Assembly: GCA_002890585.1 (NCBI GenBank)
Contig: MIQB01000006.1
Location: 1-55,525 of the forward strand
Length of the DNA stretch: 55,525 bases
Direction: 5' to 3'
DNA from: Tannerella sp. oral taxon 808
GTDB lineage: Bacteria; Bacteroidota; Bacteroidia; Bacteroidales; Tannerellaceae
Within the stretch, counting starts at the first letter, position 1; each line of letters begins with the position of its first letter. A program made the position numbers and the translations under genes. The notes under the pieces are model-generated. The model searched no databases and was not told where the DNA came from. It worked only from the letters and a program-made list of their open reading frames with translations. This document shows positions 8,877-17,000 of the stretch, one piece after another.

Positions 8877-10571
8877 TTACATCAATATGTTACTGATACT
8901 CGCTCCGGCGGGCACCATCGGGTAGACGATGCCGCTCTTTTCCACGTCGGCCACCAAGAGGTACGGCCCGTCGGTGGCCATCATCTCGCTGATGGCTTCG
9001 TCTAACTCCTCGCGCCGGCTCACCTCCCTCGCAGCGATGCGAAACGCCCGTGCGATGGCCACGAAGTCGGGGTTTTCCATCTCCGTGTAGGAGTATCGCT
9101 CGTTGAAGAACAGCTCTTGCCACTGGCGCACCATGCCGAGGAAGTGGTTGTTGAGCAGGATGATCTTCACCTCGAGGTGTTCCTGCATGATGGTGCCGAG
9201 TTCTTCCAGCGTCATCTGCAAGCCGCCGTCGCCGACGAAGAGGCAGACGGTGCGTTCCGGTGCGCCGATCTTGGCGCCGATGGCGGCGGGCAGCCCGAAG
9301 CCCATCGTGCCAAGGCCGCCGGAGGTGACGACGCTGCGCGTCTCGGTGTATTGGAAGTAACGCACGCCCATCATCTGGTTCTGCCCCACGTCGGTCACGA
9401 GCACGGCCCGGTGGCCCGTAGCCTCAGAGACGCGCCGGACAATCTCGCCCATATGCAGCCGCCCCTCAGTGGGGTAGAGCTCCGGATCGATCACCTTCAC
9501 GCGCTCCTCCTCTGCGTCGGCGTCGAAGGCAGCGATCCACGCCGTGTGGCGCGCCGGACGCAGCTCAGCAGTGATGGCGCGGAGAGCGGCCTTGGCGTCG
9601 CCCAAGACTTTCACATCGGCCCGGACATTCTTGTCTGGCTCCGAGGCGTCGATGTCAAGGTGGATGATCTTCGCCTGGCGTGCATACGTTTTGAGATCGC
9701 CCGTCACGCGGTCGTCGAAGCGCATACCGATGGCGATGAGCACGTCGCACTCGTTCGTCTTGCGGTTGGGCCCCACGTTGCCGTGCATGCCAAGCATACC
9801 CTTGTTCAGGCGGAAGTCGGTGGGCATGGCAGAGAGCCCCAGCATGGTTGCCCCGGCGGGGATGTCGGCCTTCTCAAGGAAGTCCTTCAGTTCCCGTTCG
9901 GCGCCGCTAAGGATGACGCCCTGCCCGACGAGCGCGAAGGGACGCTTGGCCGCATTGATCAGCGCCGCCGCCTCTGCCACACGCTCGGCCTTGATCTCGG
10001 GCCACGGGCGATAGCTGCGGATAAAGTCGACGGGCTTGTATTCATAGACCGTTCGCCCCACCTGCGCGTCCTTCGAGATGTCGATGACGACCGGGCCGGG
10101 TCGGCCGGTGGAGGCGATGTAGAAAGCGCGAGCCACGGCCCATGCCACTTCGTCGGCGCGGCGCACTTGGTAGGCCCACTTCGTGATGGGCGACATGATG
10201 CCGATCACATCCACCTCTTGAAAAGCGTCCGTGCCCAGCAGTGGCGACGGCACCTGCCCGGTGATGACTACGATCGGCGTACTGTCGAGCATGGCGTCAG
10301 CCACACCCGTGATGGTGTTCGTGGCGCCCGGCCCAGACGTGACTAACGCCACGCCTACGCGTCCGCTGACGCGAGCATACCCTTGCGCCGCATGCGTGGC
10401 GCCCTGTTCATGGCGCACCAAGACGTGGCGCAGCCGGTCGCGGTAATCATACAGGCTGTCGTAGATCGGTATCGCCTGTCCGCCGGGATAGCCGAAGATG
10501 CACTCCGCTCCCTCCGCTATCAATGTGCGGAGCAACGCCTCCGCACCGGTTATTGTGTCCTTATTCTCCAT
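8877..10571 (-). CDS. ilvB: Acetolactate synthase large (catalytic) subunit
   Basis: Thiamine diphosphate enzyme joining two pyruvates, or pyruvate with 2-oxobutyrate. The 564 aa protein shows the catalytic glutamate motif RHEQGATHAAQGYAR near residue 54, the FAD-binding middle domain and the TPP motif starting GDGGLQMTLEELGT. Combined with a cimA-like gene and leuCD in the same operon, it can supply both the valine and isoleucine branches. The gap upstream to ilvD (632 nt) is occupied by a MITE-like element plus a 41 bp array, so ilvB expression depends on read-through of that element or on a promoter within it. Confidence 0.96.
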   Translation of the reverse strand: MENKDTITGAEALLRTLIAEGAECIFGYPGGQAIPIYDSLYDYRDRLRHVLVRHEQGATHAAQGYARVSGRVGVALVTSGPGATNTITGVADAMLDSTPIVVITGQVPSPLLGTDAFQEVDVIGIMSPITKWAYQVRRADEVAWAVARAFYIASTGRPGPVVIDISKDAQVGRTVYEYKPVDFIRSYRPWPEIKAERVAEAAALINAAKRPFALVGQGVILSGAERELKDFLEKADIPAGATMLGLSAMPTDFRLNKGMLGMHGNVGPNRKTNECDVLIAIGMRFDDRVTGDLKTYARQAKIIHLDIDASEPDKNVRADVKVLGDAKAALRAITAELRPARHTAWIAAFDADAEEERVKVIDPELYPTEGRLHMGEIVRRVSEATGHRAVLVTDVGQNQMMGVRYFQYTETRSVVTSGGLGTMGFGLPAAIGAKIGAPERTVCLFVGDGGLQMTLEELGTIMQEHLEVKIILLNNHFLGMVRQWQELFFNERYSYTEMENPDFVAIARAFRIAAREVSRREELDEAISEMMATDGPYLLVADVEKSGIVYPMVPAGASISNILM

Positions 10572-10606
10572 TGAAGAAGTAGTTAGTAGTAGTCAGAAGT
10601 AAGTAA

Positions 10607-11199
10607 ACGTGAGTTCGACGTAAGGGATCTCCGTTTTTTTATTCGCCGGCAACTCTGGTTGCCGGGGCCGCTGGATCGAAAGTGCCGCTGGCAACTCGAT
10701 TGCCGGGGCCGCTGGGTCGAAAGTGTTGCTGGCAACTCGATTGCCGGGGTCGCTGGGTCGAAAGTGTTGCTGGCAACTCGATTGCCGGGGCCGCTGGATC
10801 GAAAGTGCCGCTGGCAACTCGATTGCCGGTCCGCTGGATCGAAAGTGAGCTGGCATGTCGCATGACGGGGCCGCTGGGTCGTAAGTGACGCTGGCATGCC
10901 GCATGCCGAGGCCGCTGGATCGAAAGTATCGCTGGCATGTCGCATGCCGAGGCCGCTGGATCGAAAGTATCGCTGGCATGTCGCATGACGGGGCCGCTGG
11001 ATCGAAAGTATCGCTGGCATGTCGCATGCCGGGGCCGCTGGATCGAAAGTGAGCTGGCATGTCGCATGACGGAGCCGCCGGATCGTAAGTAACGAGAGTT
11101 CGACGTAAGAAATCCACTTTCCCCAATGACTTACAATCATCGTGCAAGGGAGTCCCATCTCTATATCGACGAATGAATTGCCCCACATCGACCTCACGT
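10607..11199. mobile_element. MITE-like element with internal tandem array (copy B)
   Basis: The ends are ACGTGAGTTCGACGT (10607-10621) and ACATCGACCTCACGT (11185-11199), which are inverted repeats of each other with 13 of 15 matches. About 80 bp at the right (11118-11197) read in reverse match the left module of the copy at 21572. An extra internal end, GAGTTCGACGTAAGAAATCCAC at about 11094-11115, closes a core of about 104 bp; the 41 bp array then follows and a second end closes the whole. It has no transposase gene, so it would be non-autonomous. It separates ilvD from ilvB. Confidence 0.65.
10643..11090. repeat. Tandem array, 41 bp unit, about 11 copies
   Basis: Unit core GGCCGCTGGATCGAAAGT plus an inverted repeat. 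The five copies nearest ilvB carry GGCAA-CTCGA-TTGCC, and the six nearest ilvD carry GGCATG-TCG-CATGCC or a variant with GACG. The array therefore consists of two blocks that were homogenised separately. It lies inside the element at 10607-11199. Confidence 0.9.
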
Positions 11200-11203
11200 A
11201 TTA

Positions 11204-13024
11204 TTAAATGATACGCACGCCCCCTTCATCGGCCGATGAAACCATGCTCGCGTAAGCGCGTAAAGCCTTCGACACCTTACGGTCGCGTTGCGGCTGCCAA
11301 GCCTCTGCGCCACGCGCCTCTTCTTCTCGCCGCCGCTCGGCCAACTCGGTCTCACTGAGACGCACGTTGATGGTGCGCGCGGGGATGTCGATATCGATGA
11401 TGTCGCCCGTGCGGACAAGCCCGATAGCGCCGCCAGAGGCTGCTTCCGGCGAGATGTGTCCGATGCTCAGCCCCGATGTGCCGCCACTGAAGCGTCCATC
11501 GGTGATGAGTGCGCATTCTGCGCCTAAGTGCATGGATTTGATGTACGACGTGGGGTAAAGCATTTCCTGCATGCCGGGGCCGCCCTTCGGCCCTTCGTGC
11601 GTGATGACGACCACGTCGCCGGCGCTGACCTGCCCGCCGAGGATGCCCTGGCAGGCGTCGTCTTGCGATTGGAAGACGCGTGCCGGCCCGCTGAAGCGCA
11701 GGATGCGTTCGTCTACGCCTGCCGTCTTCACCACGCAGCCGCGCAGGGCGATGTTCCCCTTGAGGATGGCCAGGCCACCGTCTTTTGAATAAGCATGCGC
11801 GGCGTCGCGGATGCAGCCCTCGGCACGATCCGTGTCGAGCTTGTCGTAGAAGGCGCGCTGGGAGCCCATCTTGAGGTTGAACCTCATGCCTCCTGCGCTG
11901 CGATAGATCGTTTGTGCTTCCTCCGTCACGTGGGGGCTACGGATGTCGTACCGGTCGATGGCTTCGGCCAGCGTCAGCCCGTCCACCCGCTTGACCGATG
12001 TGTCAATCAGCCCCGCGCGGGAGAGTTCGCCGAGGATGGCCATCACGCCGCCGGCGCGATTGACATCTTCGACGTGATACTTGGGCGAGTTGGGCGCCAC
12101 CTTGCAGAGGCACGGCGTCTGGCGCGAGAGGGCGTCGATGTCGTCCATCGTAAAGTCGACCTCCGCTTCGTGAGCGATGGCCAGCAGATGGAGCACCGTG
12201 TTGGTCGATCCGCCCATAGCGATGTCTAACCGCATGGCGTTGAGGAAGGCTGCGCGTGTGGCGATGCTGCGCGGCAGCACGGAGGCGTCGTCGTCGTGGT
12301 AGTAGCGATAAGCGTTCTCCACGATCAGTCGGGCGGCCTCGCGGAAGAGCTTCCGGCGATTGACGTTCGTCGCCACCACCGTACCGTTGCCCGGCAGCGC
12401 CAGTCCGATGGCCTCGTTGAGGCAGTTCATCGAGTTGGCCGTAAACATGCCCGAGCAGCTGCCGCATGTGGGGCAGGCGTTCCGTTCGACGGCTTCCACC
12501 TCGGCGTCATCGGCCGAAGCGTCAGCCGAGAGCACCATCGCGTCGATGAGGTCGAGTGTGCGCCCATTGTGATACCCGGCCTCCATCGGTCCGCCGGAGA
12601 CGAACACGGCGGGGATGTTCAGCCGCATGGCCGCCATGAGCATGCCCGGCGTGATCTTGTCGCAATTGCTGATGCAGACCATCGCGTCGGCTTTGTGCGC
12701 CTGCACCATGTATTCGACGCTGTCGGCGATGAGGTCGCGCGAGGGCAGGGAGTAGAGCATGCCATCGTGCCCCATAGCGATACCGTCGTCGATGGCTATC
12801 GTGTTGAACTCGGCCGCGAAGCAGCCCCGCTCTTCAATCTCTTGCTTGATCAACTGCCCCACGCTGTGCAGGTGCATATGCCCGGGCACAAACTGCGTGA
12901 AGGAGTTGACCACGGCCACGATGGGTCGCCCCAATTGTTCGCGCTTCATCCCGTTGGCAGCCCAGAGCGCCCTGGCGCCCGCCATGCGGCGCCCCTGTGT
13001 ACTTCTTGAACTACGTAATTCCAT
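11204..13024 (-). CDS. ilvD: Dihydroxy-acid dehydratase
   Basis: Iron-sulfur dehydratase giving 2-oxoisovalerate and 2-oxo-3-methylvalerate, the last common step before transamination. The 606 aa protein carries the cluster cysteines in CISNCDKITPGM (Cys117, Cys121) and CPTCGSCSGMFTANSMN (Cys184-190), and the C-terminal motif around DGRFSGGTSGLSIGH. It is the first structural gene of the operon. It starts 31 nt after the attenuator terminator (13055-13095), so its expression, and that of the eight genes behind it, should depend on read-through of that terminator. Confidence 0.96.
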   Translation of the reverse strand: MELRSSRSTQGRRMAGARALWAANGMKREQLGRPIVAVVNSFTQFVPGHMHLHSVGQLIKQEIEERGCFAAEFNTIAIDDGIAMGHDGMLYSLPSRDLIADSVEYMVQAHKADAMVCISNCDKITPGMLMAAMRLNIPAVFVSGGPMEAGYHNGRTLDLIDAMVLSADASADDAEVEAVERNACPTCGSCSGMFTANSMNCLNEAIGLALPGNGTVVATNVNRRKLFREAARLIVENAYRYYHDDDASVLPRSIATRAAFLNAMRLDIAMGGSTNTVLHLLAIAHEAEVDFTMDDIDALSRQTPCLCKVAPNSPKYHVEDVNRAGGVMAILGELSRAGLIDTSVKRVDGLTLAEAIDRYDIRSPHVTEEAQTIYRSAGGMRFNLKMGSQRAFYDKLDTDRAEGCIRDAAHAYSKDGGLAILKGNIALRGCVVKTAGVDERILRFSGPARVFQSQDDACQGILGGQVSAGDVVVITHEGPKGGPGMQEMLYPTSYIKSMHLGAECALITDGRFSGGTSGLSIGHISPEAASGGAIGLVRTGDIIDIDIPARTINVRLSETELAERRREEEARGAEAWQPQRDRKVSKALRAYASMVSSADEGGVRII

Positions 13025-13054
13025 TCTTCTCTTCTCTTTATCACACGCATGCTA

Positions 13055-13095
13055 CATAAAAAGAGAGCCTTCCTCGTGATCATTGAGAAAGGCTC
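13055..13095 (-). terminator. ilv attenuator terminator hairpin
   Basis: On the minus strand GAGCCTTTCTC (13095-13085) pairs with GAGGAAGGCTC (13075-13065) over 11 bp, with one G-U pair and a 9 nt loop, followed directly by TCTTTTT. It lies between a leader peptide and ilvD, so it is an intrinsic terminator placed to regulate the operon. The segment GAGGAGGGT at 13148-13140 can pair with its 5' arm over 9 bp and would prevent it forming. Confidence 0.88.
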
Positions 13096-13119
13096 CTTCT
13101 TTTCGCACAAACGAATTGC

Positions 13120-13212
13120 TTAAAAATCGAATCGTATACACCCTCCTCGTGAGGCCATTGGGATAATGACATCAATCGATAGAAACACGGAGAGGATATA
13201 AGCAGCATTCAT
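13120..13212 (-). CDS. ilv operon leader peptide (attenuation)
   Basis: A 30-codon open frame, ATG at 13212 and TAA at 13120. Residues 5-17 read YILSVFLSIDVII: eight of the twelve residues 6-17 are Ile, Leu or Val. This is the composition expected of a peptide whose translation senses charged BCAA-tRNAs. It begins about 25 nt after the predicted transcription start and ends 24 nt before the terminator stem. The control codons cover segment 1 (CCTCTCCGTG, 13195-13186), which can pair 9 of 10 with segment 2 (13151-13142); segment 2 overlaps the antiterminator strand. It is too short for ordinary gene finders. Function is inferred from layout. Confidence 0.82.
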   Translation of the reverse strand: MNAAYILSVFLSIDVIIPMASRGGCIRFDF

Positions 13213-13241
13213 TTTTACTTACATATGTCATGAAACGGGGG

Positions 13242-13272
13242 CAAAGATATAGCGGGTTCTATAACGTCCAAA
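13242..13272 (-). promoter_or_regulatory. Promoter of the BCAA operon
   Basis: On the minus strand TATCTTTG at 13249-13242 fits the Bacteroidota -7 box TAnnTTTG, and TTTG at 13272-13269 lies 19 nt upstream, the expected -33 position. The start of transcription would be near 13237, giving a 25 nt leader before the leader peptide. Confidence 0.8.
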
Positions 13273-13399
13273 TAAAGCCCCTGTCATCTCGCAAAAAACA
13301 ACGAAAAATATTCCACCCAACAACGGAGCGCACACAGATGGATGTCTACAGAGCATGAGAAACGAAAAGAGAAAACAGAGTAGCGCTTGCAGCGTTCCT

Positions 13400-13431
13400 G
13401 CAAACGCCAACTAGTTTTCCGTGGCGTTTGC
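13400..13431. other. Inverted repeat in the 885 bp gap upstream of ilvD
   Basis: GCAAACGCCA and TGGCGTTTGC pair perfectly across 12 nt. The right half resembles the GGCGTTTGC stretch of the array at 1-300. No gene is supported between 13273 and 13615; a 60-codon frame there overlaps the ilv promoter and has no other support. Confidence 0.45.
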
Positions 13432-13615
13432 AACGCCGTTGCAAACCTCCCTCCCTTTCAAAGAAGGGGTTCCCCGGACTATGAATCGATCGTTGCCACA
13501 TCCATTTCTTGGGGAACTTCCATTTTCCACATCTGCTCTTTGGCTTTCCCTCCCTTCCCCATCAGTCGTTAGGGGTGGTCGCTATCGAGAAGAGAAAAGT
13601 ATCCTGACCTTATAC

Positions 13616-13653
13616 AAAAACAGAAGCCCCGAGACATCACGCCCCAGGGCCTC
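13616..13653 (-). terminator. Intrinsic terminator, minus strand
   Basis: On the minus strand GAGGCCC (13653-13647) pairs with GGGCTTC within GGGGCTTC (13630-13623), one G-U pair included, and is followed by TGTTTTTG. It is the most likely end of the transcript from the glycosyltransferase gene that stops at 13910, about 260 nt upstream. The stretch 13660-13909 holds a small AAGTT-TTTG-AACTT hairpin and no convincing gene; an attenuator-like role cannot be excluded, but no downstream gene other than ilvD, which has its own promoter, is available. Confidence 0.55.
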
Positions 13654-13909
13654 CCACAAAAAAAGCTATGAAACTAAAATCTTTACAGACTCAACTCTTA
13701 CTCTTTAGTGTAAGTTCAAAAACTTATCTCACAATCACTTTATACATCGTATGTAAACGATCCGAGATGTACGTGCTATTTGGATCTTTCTGAATCGCTA
13801 TTCAGGTGCACGATCCGAAACGCGTTATGCACTTTCCTTTCTCGAATGCGGGCGCAAAGAAGGGACGGATTTTTTGAATGCGCAACTTTCACAGGGAAGA
13901 AAATGCGTG

Positions 13910-14899
13910 TCATCCTTTATTCTCTACCGTGGCGGATGGGGTGGCGGCGTTGTCAGGGTGCTCCGAATCGGGGAAGTTGAGGCGTTCGTCAATGATGTAT
14001 TCGGGGCGATTCTTGATTTCGTCGAAGAGGACGCCGATGTATTGACCCAAGACACCGATGGTGAGCAGTTGCACACCTCCGAAAAAGATGATGGCCGTCA
14101 TGATGGAGCTCCAGCCGGTCTCGGCATGACTGAAACCGCAGATCTTGCCCAAGAGTGTCCAGAGGGCTAACAAAATGCCGACGATGACGGCTAAGAAACC
14201 GAGCCCGGAGGCCAGCCGCAAGGGTTTCTTTGAGAAATAGAGCAGGGCGTTAGATGCGAAGCGGAGCATTTTGCTCAGGGGGTACTTCGTTTCGCCAGCC
14301 ACGCGTGCCTTGCGCTCATAATAGAAGGGCACTTGCTTGAACCCAATCCAGCTGATGAGGCCGCGGATGTACTTGCCATGCTCGGGCAGGCGGTTGAACT
14401 CGTCCATGATCTTGCGGTCGATGAGGCGGAAGTCGCCCGTGTCGAGGGGGAACTCCACTTCGCTCATGCGATTCATCGTGCGGTAAAACATGCGGGCGGT
14501 GAAGCGCTTGAAGAAGGTTTCTTTCTCGCGCGAGCGGCGGACGCAATAAACGCTGTTGGCACCCTCTCGATCGCAGAGGGCGAGGATGTCGGGGATCAGC
14601 TCGGGGGGGTCTTGCAGGTCGGCATCCATGATCACGGCGCGGTCGGCGGTGCACTGGCGGATGCCGGCGGAGACGGCGGGCTGGTGGCCGAAGTTGCGTG
14701 AGAAGTGAATGACCCGCACTTGCGGATCCTGCGCGGCTAAATCGTCGAGGATGCGGCGTGTGCCATCGGTGCTGCCGTCGTTTACGTAGATGATTTCACC
14801 TGTGCAGGGCAGGCGATCGATGACGGCGCGCGTGCGGCGATATGACTCGGCCAGCACGGCCTCCTCGTTGTAGCAGGGTATGATGATGGAGAGGTTCAT
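13910..14899 (-). CDS. Polyprenyl-phosphate glycosyltransferase, GtrB/DPM1 type
   Basis: A 329 aa family 2 glycosyltransferase that probably loads a sugar on to undecaprenyl phosphate at the inner membrane. The GT-A domain runs from residue 1 (MNLSIIIPCYNEEAVLAESY) and carries MDADLQDPPELIPD, the DxD metal and nucleotide-sugar site. Two hydrophobic helices near residues 230-295 and a short polar tail are typical of the GtrB/ArnC-like group. The start at 14899 is chosen because the domain begins there and its ATG overlaps the TGA of the upstream gene by ATGA. A longer frame reaching 15025 has no homology in its first 42 residues. Confidence 0.9.
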   Translation of the reverse strand: MNLSIIIPCYNEEAVLAESYRRTRAVIDRLPCTGEIIYVNDGSTDGTRRILDDLAAQDPQVRVIHFSRNFGHQPAVSAGIRQCTADRAVIMDADLQDPPELIPDILALCDREGANSVYCVRRSREKETFFKRFTARMFYRTMNRMSEVEFPLDTGDFRLIDRKIMDEFNRLPEHGKYIRGLISWIGFKQVPFYYERKARVAGETKYPLSKMLRFASNALLYFSKKPLRLASGLGFLAVIVGILLALWTLLGKICGFSHAETGWSSIMTAIIFFGGVQLLTIGVLGQYIGVLFDEIKNRPEYIIDERLNFPDSEHPDNAATPSATVENKG

Positions 14900-15651
14900 T
14901 GCTCTTCCTCCAAGAAGTTTTTCCCATGGCTGCCGTGGAGCGTAGCGCGGATCTCCTCCTTGCTCATTTCCTTGACATTGGTGATGGTGTATGTCCCGGC
15001 CATGAAGTGGCCATACTGGTTGCACTCGTTGATGATGCCATCAATCAGCGGTTGCGGCAGGGTGCGGATGGGCATGAGGACGACGAGGTCGGCATAGTCG
15101 GGGTGGATGGTCAGGCGCTCGATGTCGCACCCGGCGTGCTGGAGGGCGAAGGTGAACTCGCGCTCTACGACATCGCGCCGATACCCTTCGATGGTCATGC
15201 CTTCAGCTGCGGGAACGAGCAGGTAGTAGCGCAACTTCTGGCCTTTGCCGCCCATCCCGGTGGAGATGTAGATCTGCTTTTCGTCAGAGAATTCAGACTC
15301 CAGGATGATGCGCCCCTCCATGAGCGCCATGTAGGCCCAGTTCTGCATCTCGCGATCGGCCAGACGGACGTATCGCTCCAGCAGCCTGTATGCCAACACG
15401 CTGCCCGAGGTGGCGAAGATGGCCAGGATGCGCCGCTTGTATTCCTCGGTCGATTCGGGGTTATACAGATCTACGCCTATGGTTTCGAGCTCTTCGTCCC
15501 TCATCTTGATATTCTCCTGCTTCACCCGGTTCGAGAATTGGAAATACGCTATCTGTTGCTCCACGGGGATTTGCTTCTCAGGCACGTGGAAATAGCCGTC
15601 CGTCTCCGAAAGGAAGTCTTGGAACTGGCGGAATGTCGTGGGTTGTATCAT
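14896..15651 (-). CDS. Conserved hypothetical protein, 251 aa
   Basis: No family recognised with confidence. The protein is soluble, mixed alpha/beta, with no signal peptide or membrane segment; it is acidic and has a glycine-rich turn (STGMGGKGQK) in the middle. The start at 15651 is supported by AGGAGA 10 nt upstream and by the protein-like composition from MIQPTTFRQFQDFL onward. A longer frame to 15927 merely translates the repeat array. A -7-like TATTTTTG lies at 15711-15704. It is co-transcribed with, and overlaps, the glycosyltransferase gene by 4 nt, so a role near lipid-linked sugar synthesis is possible but unproved. Confidence 0.75.
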   Translation of the reverse strand: MIQPTTFRQFQDFLSETDGYFHVPEKQIPVEQQIAYFQFSNRVKQENIKMRDEELETIGVDLYNPESTEEYKRRILAIFATSGSVLAYRLLERYVRLADREMQNWAYMALMEGRIILESEFSDEKQIYISTGMGGKGQKLRYYLLVPAAEGMTIEGYRRDVVEREFTFALQHAGCDIERLTIHPDYADLVVLMPIRTLPQPLIDGIINECNQYGHFMAGTYTITNVKEMSKEEIRATLHGSHGKNFLEEEQ

Positions 15652-15703
15652 ATATGTTGTTCTCCTCTGATTTTCCCATCCCCCTTTCCGGGGGATGGAG
15701 TGG

Positions 15704-15711
15704 CAAAAATA
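15704..15711 (-). promoter_or_regulatory. Possible -7 box for the 14896-15651 gene
   Basis: TATTTTTG on the minus strand fits TAnnTTTG and lies about 52 nt before the start codon. No clear TTG is seen at the -33 position, so this is tentative. Confidence 0.4.
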
Positions 15712-15776
15712 AAGTAGGCGGCGTAGGGAGCGGTCAGGAATCGTGTATTTCCGGGTCATGCATGCCCACTTGGGGC

Positions 15777-16002
15777 TGATATAGTGTATATCGAAGTCAT
15801 GCAAAGCTGCGACGAACTGATATAGTGTATATCGGAGCCACGCAAAGCTGCGACGGACTGATATAGTGTATATCGGGGCCATGCAAAGCTGCGACGAACT
15901 GATATAGTGTATATCGGGGTCATGCAAAGCTGCGACAGGCTGATATAGTGTATATCGGGGTCATGCAAAGCCGCGACAGGCTGATATAGTGTATATCGGG
16001 GC
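15777..16002. repeat. Tandem array, 41 bp unit, about 5.5 copies
   Basis: Units begin at 15777, 15818, 15859, 15900, 15941 and 15982, exactly 41 bp apart. Each holds GATATA-GTG-TATATC, a perfect 6+6 inverted repeat, and a spacer with ATGCAAAGCTGCGAC. It lies between tatD and the 14896-15651 gene, both on the minus strand. All frames through it that look open are repeat artefacts. Confidence 0.92.
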
Positions 16003-16143
16003 GCCGATCCTATGGCTCAAGCTGCCTTCTTCTATGTTTCATATCTATGTTTCACGATTATGCGTCGCACGAACCATTTCGGAAAATTCCACACAAACAT
16101 TGCATTGACAGAAGCCCTCAAAAGCGCCATTGCAGGAAACGCG

Positions 16144-16770
16144 CTAAGGGATGATCTCCGCAAACCGTCTCCCGACATCGCTCGCCAACGCGTCCACCGA
16201 GACGCCCAGCTCCTCGGCGATGCATGCGTAAACCGTGACAATGTCGATCGGGCAATCATCGGTTTCGATGAAGAGGCGGCGCGCCTCCCAAGCCACTTTC
16301 AGCGCATCAGCGTTGTGTAATCGTCCGAAAGAGAGGCTAAGGCCAGCGCGTAGCAGTTGTTCGGCCAATGGCGACTTGCCGCGGAAACCGTGAACAATCC
16401 ACGGCTCTGTGGGCCGGAGGCGCTTGCGGACGTCGAGCAGGTCACCCCAAGCGCGCACGCAATGGATGACGAGTGGTTTACGCAGCTCCTCCGCAAGCCG
16501 CACCTGCTCCTCAAACAGCTCGATCTGCATCCCCATCGGTGCTTCAGCCAATCGATCGAGCCCAGCCTCACCAATCATCACAACCTGCGGATGATGGGCT
16601 CGACGGACTAACTCTGGCAGACGATCCACATCGACATGCCACGGGTGAATGCCCACAGCGTAGCGCCGATCGGGCAGGGGCATGAACGGTTCACCGGTAT
16701 CTACATTGATCACGGCCGGAGCCGTCGGGTCAGTGGGCAGACAGTGGGTGTGAATGTCGCAGTAGCGCAC
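16144..16770 (-). CDS. TatD family metal-dependent hydrolase
   Basis: A 208 aa TIM-barrel hydrolase of the TatD/YcfH group, whose members are metal-dependent DNases. The metal ligands are visible: DIHTH (residues 5-9), GEAGLD, LVIHCVRAW, VHGFRGK and ETDDCP near the C-terminus. The start is GTG at 16770, 5 nt after the yidD stop, because homology starts there and no ATG is available; a frame reaching 16947 only shadows yidD. The family is often 250-260 aa; shorter forms occur in Bacteroidota. It is the last gene of the DUF4271-hemD-rnpA-yidD-tatD cluster. Confidence 0.85.
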   Translation of the reverse strand: MRYCDIHTHCLPTDPTAPAVINVDTGEPFMPLPDRRYAVGIHPWHVDVDRLPELVRRAHHPQVVMIGEAGLDRLAEAPMGMQIELFEEQVRLAEELRKPLVIHCVRAWGDLLDVRKRLRPTEPWIVHGFRGKSPLAEQLLRAGLSLSFGRLHNADALKVAWEARRLFIETDDCPIDIVTVYACIAEELGVSVDALASDVGRRFAEIIP

Positions 16771-16775
16771 GGCTT

Positions 16776-17000
16776 TCAAGGCACGGGGTCGTAGCCGCTC
16801 CCTCCCCAAGGATGACAACGCAAGATGCGCCTCAGCGCAAGCCACATGCCTCGCAACGGGCCATGTTTGCGGAGCGCCTGTATGGCGTACTCGGAGCAGG
16901 TCGGGGTGTAGCGGCAGCTGGGGGGCGTCAAGGGAGAGATGCAGCAACGGTAGAAGTACACGGGCAGCAGCAGCATGCCAGTCAGGAGGCGGCGGATCAT
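16776..17000 (-). CDS. yidD: Membrane protein insertion efficiency factor YidD
   Basis: A 74 aa small protein with an N-terminal amphipathic or hydrophobic segment and the family signature YFYRCCISPLTPPSCRYTPTCSEYA, rich in conserved cysteines, followed by HGPLRGMWLALRRILRCHPWGGSGYDPVP. It assists YidC-dependent insertion of membrane proteins. Its start codon overlaps the rnpA stop codon by 4 nt (ATGA), the usual linkage of these two genes. Confidence 0.95.
   Translation of the reverse strand: MIRRLLTGMLLLPVYFYRCCISPLTPPSCRYTPTCSEYAIQALRKHGPLRGMWLALRRILRCHPWGGSGYDPVP

Noticed and set aside
10583..11197. Open frames of 140-204 codons through the array between ilvB and ilvD
   Set aside because: They translate the 41 bp repeat in all three frames (for example repeated RHATCQ); an open repeat gives such frames without coding function.
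13228..13410. A 60-codon hydrophobic frame upstream of ilvD
   Set aside because: It overlaps the well-supported promoter and the 5' leader of the ilv operon and has no other evidence.
13660..13909. A small RNA gene or second attenuator before the terminator at 13616
   Set aside because: No leader peptide rich in one amino acid and no target gene follow; only a terminator for the upstream gene is supported.
16771..16947. Longer N-terminus for the TatD-like protein
   Set aside because: The extra 59 residues lie entirely over yidD in another frame and lack homology; the GTG at 16770 fits the family start.
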